The position numbers and the translations under genes were made by a program. 5,491 nucleotides of DNA from an uncultured Verrucomicrobiales bacterium (GTDB lineage Bacteria; Verrucomicrobiota; Verrucomicrobiia; Verrucomicrobiales; DEV007): contig CALCSP010000733.1 of assembly GCA_937893785.1 (NCBI GenBank), positions 1 through 5,491 of the forward strand. Reading direction: 5' to 3'. The notes beneath the pieces were generated by a model that saw only the letters and a program-made list of their open reading frames with translations, was not told the DNA's origin and did not search any database. This document shows positions 1 to 5,491 of this stretch, piece after piece (the stretch's first letter is position 1; each line of letters starts with the position of its first letter).

Positions 1-125
1 AGAAACATCATTCTTCAACATGTTCTAAGAAAACACAGGGATTAAGGGAGATATGGAAAAACGAAAGGATTTTTCCCACTGACATCATCTTAAAGAGTGA
101 CTCAGGCAACTTTTTGGCTGGTGAA

Positions 126-140
126 TTGGGTGAAACCCAA
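126..140. repeat. Short perfect hairpin
   Basis: TTGGGT (126-131) and ACCCAA (135-140) are perfect reverse complements around a GAA triloop. A T-rich stretch follows only about 15-20 bases later, so this is not a classical intrinsic terminator. It could be the end of a transcript entering from the left or a protein-binding dyad. Only the inverted repeat itself is seen; any function is inference. Confidence 0.35.
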
Positions 141-210
141 AGGATATAAGTTGGTATATTTGTTTCTCATTGGCTCCCTCGATCCGGCCAAACGCCATTC
201 CAATTACAGA

Positions 211-241
211 TTGTTATGCCTCACATTTGTGAAAGTATTCT
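211..241 (+). promoter_or_regulatory. Weak promoter candidate with internal dyad
   Basis: TTGTTA (211-216) and TATTCT (236-241) resemble sigma-70 -35 and -10 boxes, but the 19-base spacer is longer than the usual 17. Between them lies the inverted repeat TCACA-TT-TGTGA (221-232), placed where a repressor could block polymerase. It would start transcription about 40 bases before the ATG at 286. The match is weak and PVC promoters are poorly defined, so this is only a candidate. Confidence 0.2.
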
Positions 242-285
242 ATTCGTAACAAGTATTTTCCCGGGCTTCACAGTAGCAGCACTCC

Positions 286-1452
286 ATGAAAAAAAACACC
301 AACACAACCTTCTGGCTTGTAATCTTCGCTCTCCTATTTACCTCCCCCCTAAGATCCGATGGACTTACCGAAGCTGAATTTGAAGAGCTACGCAACATCC
401 TGATTCCTCCACAAAAGGAATCTTGGAAAACTATTCCCTGGAATCTAAATCTGCTCAAAGCACAGGCAAAAGCAGGTGCAGAGAGGAAGCCTATTTTTAT
501 CTGGGCCATGAATGGCCACCCTATGGCCTGCGTCTGAAATAACGGAATCATCGACCGTGAGTCGATATTCGCTAACCCAGCTATCATCAAAATTTTGCAA
601 GAAGCATTTATACCTGTCGCGATCGATCAGGATTACCACCGAAGGCAAAAAGATGCAGAGGGAATCTTCTATCGAAAAATTGTCTCAGGAAGATACGGCA
701 AAGATTACAAAAGTGGCAACACCCAAGGCTTCTACATATGCACCGCCTCGGGAGAGTTCCTGGCCTATTCAAACCATCGATTCCCCGAGGTCGCACTTCG
801 CTTTATTAAAGATGGAATAAGCAAATATCAACCCAGTTCAGTAGCCCCTATCAAAGCTTCAAAAAACACATCTAACTGGAATCCCCATTTAGTTCCACCC
901 AAAGGCGGGCTCGTGATTCGAACCAATTCCAAGGTGCTTAGTGGGTATAAAAAATCAAAAAATCGCGAACAGTCTATCTATCAAAGCGCAATCTCAAGAG
1001 ACAATCTATGGACGACAAAAGAAGAACACGCAGCACTGGTTAAGGGAGTTCTTATGGATTCCCTTATAGACCGTATTTGCCGTTTTCATCTAGTGGATGC
1101 CACACGTGGTTCACCCTCATTTTGGAAAAAGGAAGACTTCACAAAAATCGATATCAGGCTGATAAACGGCGTCATCACTGGCACCATTTCTGTTGAGAAC
1201 ACATCCAGAGGTTGGGGACATACCGCAGATATCCTTGGCTACATTGAATCGCAAAACGGAAAGGTTACCCGATTCGATGTTATTGCCAAAGGTCCGTATT
1301 GGGGCGGAGGCCACTATTCGAGGAATCCTCCCCCGGGGAAATACCTTTTCGGCACATCCTTCACCTTAGCTGATGGCAGTCAGCTTTCTGACAATATTCC
1401 TCCCGAAGGAACGAAAGGGTGGCCTCCAAAATATATTCAGATGAAACGCTAG
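286..1452 (+). CDS. Predicted exported thioredoxin-like selenoprotein (Sec84), UGA recoded
   Basis: This is one 388-residue reading frame, interrupted only by the UGA at 535-537, which I translate as selenocysteine 84. The ATG at 286 is chosen because it gives a signal peptide: a lysine pair, then a hydrophobic stretch at residues 9-20 (FWLVIFALLFTS). Residues about 50-165 look like a thioredoxin fold. They contain strand KPIFIWAM, the redox motif C82-V83-U84 followed by NNG, a helix, strand FIPVAIDQD, and the hairpin GFYICTASGEFLAY (about 148-161). The usual cis-proline before the third strand appears to be absent (N-T-Q-G-F-Y). Residues about 240-388 form a second, probably beta-rich domain with DATRGSPSFW, KVTRFDVIAKGPYWGGG and FTLADGS. 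I recall this two-part layout from planctomycete and verrucomicrobial proteins of unknown role. A SECIS hairpin lies at 545-570. A standard caller would give 286-537 plus a false TTG-started gene at 595-1452. A periplasmic thiol or peroxide redox role is inference. The alternatives are a nonsense-mutated pseudogene or a sequencing error. Confidence 0.87.
535..537 (+). other. Recoded UGA codon, selenocysteine 84
   Basis: TGA lies in frame between the codons for Cys82-Val83 and Asn85-Asn86-Gly87. Residues on both sides belong to the same thioredoxin-like domain, and the frame runs on to a TAG at 1450-1452. The position, two residues after a cysteine just past the first core strand, is where a catalytic selenol is expected in thioredoxin-fold selenoproteins. 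All three genes in the window end in TAG or TAA, so UGA is not used as a stop here, although three genes are too few to carry weight. Confidence 0.85.
545..570 (+). promoter_or_regulatory. Bacterial SECIS element (SelB-binding hairpin)
   Basis: Directly after the UGA, GAAT (545-548) pairs with ATTC (567-570), and ATCGAC (550-555) pairs with GTCGAT (561-566). C549 is a single bulge. The result is a 10-base-pair hairpin with a five-base apical loop CGUGA (556-560). The loop begins 18 bases after the UGA and carries G at its second position followed by U. These features agree with the known bacterial SECIS rules: a hairpin inside the coding region, a G among the first two loop bases, and the loop about 16-37 bases from the UGA. 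It should bind SelB with Sec-tRNA and direct insertion at codon 84. The same bases encode residues 87-95. Confidence 0.82.
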
Positions 1453-1533
1453 TCCTCATAAATAGTTATTGATAGCTTGGTAGCGCACCCCTCAATTCCG
1501 CTGCATACAAAAGCAGGTAGTCAGTATTCTTAT

Positions 1534-1585
1534 GGCAGCACTTTGGCATTGGCTATTACCAATAAAGCAGAGAAGCGTTGCTGCC
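1534..1585. terminator. Nested inverted repeat between convergent genes, possible bidirectional terminator
   Basis: The 192 bases between the convergent stops at 1452 and 1645 contain no gene. GGCAGCA (1534-1540) is the exact reverse complement of TGCTGCC (1579-1585). CTT (1541-1543) can pair with AAG (1573-1575), leaving a three-base bulge. Inside, ATTGG (1548-1552) pairs with CCAAT (1559-1563). The whole folds as a nested stem on either strand, in the right place to end both transcripts. Neither side is followed by a clear T run, so it would be an atypical intrinsic terminator, or it could instead protect 3' ends. Confidence 0.35.
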
Positions 1586-1644
1586 TGTAAAACGGAAGCA
1601 AGTTATTGACGTATGTTCTTACACATCAAGCGATCTTTATTCTC

Positions 1645-3081
1645 CTATCCCGCCATCAATTCCTGAAGCGGCCCCTTGAGGTCGAAATCCTTTAGGTTGG
1701 CATCCATTTGCCCAAAGGTTTCAGAAGTTTTCATCCCCGCAGCCTGCATCAGGGAAAGGTAAAGATTACCAACCGTACGGTGACCTTTGGTTCCATACTT
1801 GGGGAATTCAATGTAACGTCCCATCTTCAACTTTTTATTCATCCCTCCCAGCAGAATAACTGGCCAATCATGACCAGCGCAATGATGATCACCTGACGAA
1901 CACGACATGTAAACGATCATTGTATTGTCTAACATCGAGCCATTCCCTTCCGGAATCCCGGCTAATTGTTTTGCCATTTTAGCAATCTGCTTCAGGTGCA
2001 ACTTCTCAACCTCCATGCGAGCTTGGTGACCACTCCAACCGTTGGAAGCCTTGTTGTCCTGAAGATGTCCAAGGGCATGAACAGAGTTTAAAAGACCAAG
2101 TTCGGTGTACTTCACACCAAGGGTATCCGGTCTGAGAGTAATCACATTGGTCAGTCCTGCAATCAATGCAGCGGAAGCGATTTCAAAGTGCGATTCAATC
2201 CGGGCGGACGGAGAGCTTGAATCATAGCGATTCGTATGTTCCGGGGCATGCTTTTGAATGCGGTCCGTGAGGGCAGCTTTCTTTTCCTCGATCTTGCGGA
2301 GCGAATCAAACGAATCCATGTAAAGAGCAAATCGTTCCTTATCATCCCCTGAAAGTTGCTTCTCAACCCGCCGGGCATCCTCAGTAAGAAAATCCATAAG
2401 ACTACCGTTCAGGGCGATTTTCTTTTCCAGTTCCTGTGGGCTCGCCACGGCTGCTCCGAAGAGTTCGAGAAAGGCTTTCTTGGGTGAACCTTGATAAGCA
2501 ACAGGCTTGGCGGCCGCATAGGCGGAAAGATTTGGATAGCAATAAGAGTCTTCGGGTTTCCATCCGCCCTCCAGAAGTTGCCCGTTCATAGCCATCCCAT
2601 ACATCGGATAAGGACCAGTGGAGAGATGCTGCCCGAGCAGGCAATCCAGCGTCGGGGCAACCGCTACTTTTTCCGAATCGTGAAGAGACAGGGTCCCAAA
2701 TCCCTTGGTGTGATTTCCCCGGAAGCCCACCCCGGACAAACTTTGAATGACTGTCAGGCGGTCCTTGAAAGTTTCCAGATCAGCCAGTTTTTCGGGTAGC
2801 TTGTAATCGGCCAGTGCGACATCTACTAGTGGTCCTTCCCGTCGTCCTCGATTTCCCAGTTTCTTCCCGTCATCCGGATTGACAAAGTGATTTTCGAGAC
2901 CCTCGGGCACCAGGTTGAACTTGTCGATCCCGGAGGATTTGACCACGAAGACAAAACGCTTCGGCAAAGCCACCTCGTCACCGGCTCCATGAACACGGAG
3001 CGAATGTAAAAAGGGAGCCATCGCCAGAGAACTTCCGCCAAAGGAAAGGTTCTTGAAAAATTGACGTCTTCTATAAATCAT
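1645..3081 (-). CDS. Tat-exported DUF1552 family protein
   Basis: This 478-residue protein begins with a twin-arginine signal: R5-R6-Q7-F8-F9-K10, then a mildly hydrophobic stretch to about residue 30. It should therefore be exported folded. The body matches the DUF1552 family (Pfam PF07586) as I know it. It has the strand KRFVFVVKSSGIDKF after the signal, a GNHTKG segment at 122-127, and the C-terminal block SSGDHHCAGHDWPVILLGG (395-413). The conserved GRYIEFP and RTVGNLYLSLMQAAG follow. This block resembles the DUF1501/sulfatase-like fold, and the histidines at 335, 339, 352, 399, 400 and 404 could bind metal; that is inference. Residues about 215-280 are charged and helical. Length and both ends look complete. 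The ATG is 8 bases after the stop of the cytochrome c gene, so the two are co-transcribed and probably translationally linked, with only a weak AGG-containing ribosome site. The substrate and reaction of the family are not known. Confidence 0.9.
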   Translation of the reverse strand: MIYRRRQFFKNLSFGGSSLAMAPFLHSLRVHGAGDEVALPKRFVFVVKSSGIDKFNLVPEGLENHFVNPDDGKKLGNRGRREGPLVDVALADYKLPEKLADLETFKDRLTVIQSLSGVGFRGNHTKGFGTLSLHDSEKVAVAPTLDCLLGQHLSTGPYPMYGMAMNGQLLEGGWKPEDSYCYPNLSAYAAAKPVAYQGSPKKAFLELFGAAVASPQELEKKIALNGSLMDFLTEDARRVEKQLSGDDKERFALYMDSFDSLRKIEEKKAALTDRIQKHAPEHTNRYDSSSPSARIESHFEIASAALIAGLTNVITLRPDTLGVKYTELGLLNSVHALGHLQDNKASNGWSGHQARMEVEKLHLKQIAKMAKQLAGIPEGNGSMLDNTMIVYMSCSSGDHHCAGHDWPVILLGGMNKKLKMGRYIEFPKYGTKGHRTVGNLYLSLMQAAGMKTSETFGQMDANLKDFDLKGPLQELMAG

Positions 3082-3089
3082 AAAAATGG

Positions 3090-5444
3090 TTATCGCCTAT
3101 AAAGAAAGGAATCGGAACTTAGTAATGATACTACAAGCGCTTTAAAGCTACCACCGTTATCTAAATAGGATTTTTCAGCCTCGATCAAGGTCTTTGAATC
3201 ACTGAGCATCTCATTTCGCCCCATGAAATATCGAAACAAATGCCTTATAAATGACTGGCGAGCGCGATCCGAATGCCCCAAGCGTTGCATCATCTCGACT
3301 GCGTCCTTTACCTTACCATCGATCTTGGAGTCACCCGTGAAGGCAATTTCTCCGGAGGCGTCGACCTTGCGGGTTGTGAGTTCTCCGTCCTTTAGCTTAC
3401 GATCAAATTGGTTGTCACGCCGCGTGTAGATTTCACCGTTCTCGTCAAAATAGTGATGCGTCCGGAAGCGCCCCCAGTCATCAAAGATCTCGAACGTTTC
3501 GCCAAGCGGGTTCATTTTGCGGTGGCACTTCCAGCACCGTTCGCTGCGTAACGGCTCCATCCGTTGCCGAAGGGTCTTGTGTGGATCGGTCGGCACAGCC
3601 GCGTCAACGTCCGGCGGCACGTCCCCAAGCACCCCGGCGAGCAACCGTTCATATACCCAAATTCCCCGATGAATCGGATCATTGTCCTCATTAAGAGAAT
3701 AAGCCGTCAACCATGCCGGATGGGTCAACAATCCGGCACGCTGCTCCTTGGGCATCTTGAATGGTTGCTCCAATGGCCAATCCCACTTCTGCTCATCATG
3801 ACGACCGTTACTTGGTAAGTTGTAAGGCTCAATGTAAAGAAGATCCGCAATGCCACGCCTCTTTCCGACAAAAGGAAAATTGGGATGACGGTGCATGCCC
3901 TTCTCCAGAGTTTGCTTATACACCGCCACCGTTCTCTCAGCATCCTTGCGGGCAGCAACCAAAGCTTGCTCGGCCTTTTCCGGCATGTTTTCAAAGTTAA
4001 AATCTCGCTTAATTTGCCCTCGGCGCTTCTCAACATGCGCTTCGACAAAACCCGGATCCATGATCTTGGATATTTGGTTCTCGTAATGCTCGCGGGCATA
4101 CTGGTTGTCTCCCGGATGCGCGATGAAGTATTCATTTGTCGTCAGCAACTCGGCGATCACGTCCTTGTCTTTTCTCAAAACATGTTCAATGAGCATCCGA
4201 GCATCATGAATAAGCATATCCGTGTTCCACTGGTTAATTTTTTCCGCTCGCCGACGGTCGTTGTCCTTAAAAACTGTTCCGGCGCGATGAATACCAAAGA
4301 ACTCATCAAAAAAACGCATAATCCTCGGTAGATCTTTCCGGTTCCAGTTCCCCGTCAAAAGTTGCTCATCCAGCAATTGCCGAACGAGATTGGTCACATC
4401 CTCCTTGGTTTTCAGCTCACCCTTCTGCAGTGCGTCTCGAATGAACTGATTGTTATCCGGCTTATGATCCGTCAATGCATAGGCAATCGCATGAGCCAAT
4501 TCATCCGGTGACAAATGCCGGCGTCCGTGCTCATCCACCTCACCCAGGCCAAATTCCATTCGGTAAATCGACTCCGGACTGAGGAACATCGCCTTGATCG
4601 TCGTTTTGAATCCTTCCAGGTTGCCGCCAGTCTTGATGCTCTGTTTGAGAAAGGTAAGGTACTTTTCCTGCTCTTCCTTGTTCGGGTAACGCCCGATCAC
4701 CCGGATGTGCTCCCGCCTGATCACTTCCTCAAGGACCTTTTCTTCAGGCACAGGCTTGTCATCGGTAAAATCCGCAAAATCTCCGCGTTTTTCTCGATCT
4801 GTAAGGAACGAATCGGCCACGATAATCTTCATCTGAACCGTGCTTTGATCTGCAACAGACAGTGCCGCATAGTCCCGTATTCCACGCTCCGAAGTCACAT
4901 AAGTGAATGGACTCTTCGCCTTTCCAAATCCCTTGTGTGCAAAAATCTCGGTGCTGAACCGCCAAATCCGCGCAGGCGAAAAGGGAGGCGTCTTGATTTC
5001 ACCCGAGAACAGCTTCTCGTGACTCACCCAGTTGCCGTATTCAGGGGCGAGCAGCTTTTTGCGATAGGCATCACCCGAGCCCGCTGTCAGCAATTGGCGA
5101 TCGATCCACTCGATCGCCGCGTTACGTGCCGAAACACTTGGTTGCTTATCTTCATCAGGCGGCGGCATGTCTCCGGCCGTCAGTTGCTCAAGAATCTCAA
5201 GCCACAAGTCGGAAGTCTCGGTCTTCGTGAAATCAAATGATACCTCGTGGAGGGCAAGCTTGCCCTTTTGCTTTTTCTCCCCGTGACAGCGAATGCAGTT
5301 CTGTTTCAGGAATGGCTTAAGCAACTGATCAAACCCAGCAGGTGCCGCAGCACTTGCCGTCTCGCATGAAAGAATCCCGGCCACAAAAGCAAGAACCCAC
5401 ACAATGGTCCTTCGATTGCCTGTTATGGTGCTGATGAGGTTCAT
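3090..5444 (-). CDS. Exported PVC-type cytochrome c protein (DUF1587/1595/1592/1588/1585)
   Basis: I start at the ATG at 5442-5444 (784 residues). The same frame is open to a GTG at 5453, which would add three residues; neither start has a clear ribosome site. The N-terminus has a signal peptide: arginines 11-12, then WVLAFVAGILSC. Cys27 sits in a lipobox-like I-L-S-C, with A-S-A just after it as an alternative signal peptidase I site. Heme motif CIRCH (bases 5283-5297) opens a cytochrome c domain whose GDMPPPDE offers a likely axial methionine. There follow DUF1595-like sequence (about 244-299), DUF1592 (about 308-440), DUF1588 with a second heme motif CWKCH (bases 3522-3536) in ERCWKCHRKMNPLG, and a DUF1585 C-terminus ending in SLLSSDSFLYRR. 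The order and length fit the large PVC family, and the DUF1552 partner follows directly. A role in periplasmic electron transfer is inferred from the hemes; the substrate is unknown. An in-frame TAA at 5457-5459 bounds the start. Confidence 0.9.
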   Translation of the reverse strand: MNLISTITGNRRTIVWVLAFVAGILSCETASAAAPAGFDQLLKPFLKQNCIRCHGEKKQKGKLALHEVSFDFTKTETSDLWLEILEQLTAGDMPPPDEDKQPSVSARNAAIEWIDRQLLTAGSGDAYRKKLLAPEYGNWVSHEKLFSGEIKTPPFSPARIWRFSTEIFAHKGFGKAKSPFTYVTSERGIRDYAALSVADQSTVQMKIIVADSFLTDREKRGDFADFTDDKPVPEEKVLEEVIRREHIRVIGRYPNKEEQEKYLTFLKQSIKTGGNLEGFKTTIKAMFLSPESIYRMEFGLGEVDEHGRRHLSPDELAHAIAYALTDHKPDNNQFIRDALQKGELKTKEDVTNLVRQLLDEQLLTGNWNRKDLPRIMRFFDEFFGIHRAGTVFKDNDRRRAEKINQWNTDMLIHDARMLIEHVLRKDKDVIAELLTTNEYFIAHPGDNQYAREHYENQISKIMDPGFVEAHVEKRRGQIKRDFNFENMPEKAEQALVAARKDAERTVAVYKQTLEKGMHRHPNFPFVGKRRGIADLLYIEPYNLPSNGRHDEQKWDWPLEQPFKMPKEQRAGLLTHPAWLTAYSLNEDNDPIHRGIWVYERLLAGVLGDVPPDVDAAVPTDPHKTLRQRMEPLRSERCWKCHRKMNPLGETFEIFDDWGRFRTHHYFDENGEIYTRRDNQFDRKLKDGELTTRKVDASGEIAFTGDSKIDGKVKDAVEMMQRLGHSDRARQSFIRHLFRYFMGRNEMLSDSKTLIEAEKSYLDNGGSFKALVVSLLSSDSFLYRR

Positions 5445-5491
5445 GTCATGCACAGTTTAGCGTCGTCTGCCCGGAACTTTCCAGTTCGGAT

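Larger units (their letters stand above)
1..285. other. Upstream region without a convincing gene
   Basis: I see no supported gene here. One forward frame is open from base 3 to a TAA at 147-149 (48 codons, no start inside the window). It could be the tail of a gene beginning to the left, but an open stretch of this length is not rare by chance and the translation resembles nothing I know. The region is A+T rich, with a short perfect hairpin at 126-140 and a small inverted repeat at 221-232. It probably contains the promoter and 5' leader of the selenoprotein gene starting at 286. No Shine-Dalgarno-like purine run lies just before that ATG. Confidence 0.5.

Noticed and set aside
3..149. Possible tail of an upstream gene on the plus strand
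   Set aside because: It has 48 open codons with no start in the window and no recognisable motif. The length is not improbable by chance, so it is not called as a gene.
240..590. A 116-codon open frame on the minus strand
   Set aside because: It lies antisense to the start of the selenoprotein gene. Its translation resembles no family and has no signal or domain features.
595..1452. A separate gene starting at a TTG at base 595
   Set aside because: It is in the same frame as 286-537, has no ribosome site, and would begin in the middle of a thioredoxin-like domain. It is the second part of the selenoprotein, and the TTG encodes Leu104.
286..1452. A pseudogene broken by a nonsense mutation
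   Set aside because: There is a single UGA, no frameshift and no further decay across 304 downstream codons. The UGA is at a catalytic-type position and is followed by a well-formed SECIS. Only genome context or homologs can exclude it fully.
1501..1516. CTGC and GCAG inverted repeat
   Set aside because: Only four bases per arm with an eight-base loop; too weak to support a function.
4515..5240. A 241-codon open frame on the plus strand
   Set aside because: It is fully antisense to the cytochrome c gene, whose domains and heme motifs are clear. The translation is rich in Arg, Leu and His, as expected of a shadow frame.

Overview
The window looks like chromosomal DNA from a bacterium of the PVC group, most likely Verrucomicrobiota or Planctomycetota. 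The main evidence is the minus-strand pair encoding a DUF1552 protein and a large DUF1592/DUF1588/DUF1585-type cytochrome c protein. This paralogous pair is greatly expanded in those phyla. Weak or absent Shine-Dalgarno sequences fit the same group. The genus cannot be told from the sequence.

Layout. Bases 1-285 hold no convincing gene, only small inverted repeats and a weak promoter candidate. Bases 286-1452 (+) are one gene that a standard caller would split in two at an in-frame UGA (535-537). I read this UGA as selenocysteine. The frame continues without another stop for 304 codons. The codon sits in a C-V-U redox motif of a thioredoxin-like domain, and a good bacterial SECIS hairpin (545-570) follows with its apical loop at the right distance. 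The product is a predicted exported 388-residue selenoprotein with an uncharacterised C-terminal domain. Bases 1453-1644 separate convergent genes and hold a nested inverted repeat that may act as a terminator. Bases 1645-3081 (-) encode a Tat-exported DUF1552 protein, and 3090-5444 (-) encode an exported protein with two CxxCH heme motifs. These two genes are 8 bases apart and almost certainly form an operon read from right to left. About 40 bases of leader lie to its right.

How they work together. The two minus-strand products are both predicted to leave the cytoplasm and probably act together in the periplasm or at the membrane; the biochemistry of the family is unknown. The selenoprotein is convergent with them and need not share their function, although it too is predicted to be exported and redox-active. 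The selenocysteine machinery (selA, selB, selC, selD) is not in the window and must exist elsewhere in the genome if the reading is right. The recoded UGA is the most important result here: an automatic annotation would show a short hypothetical protein and a separate truncated one, and would lose the active site.
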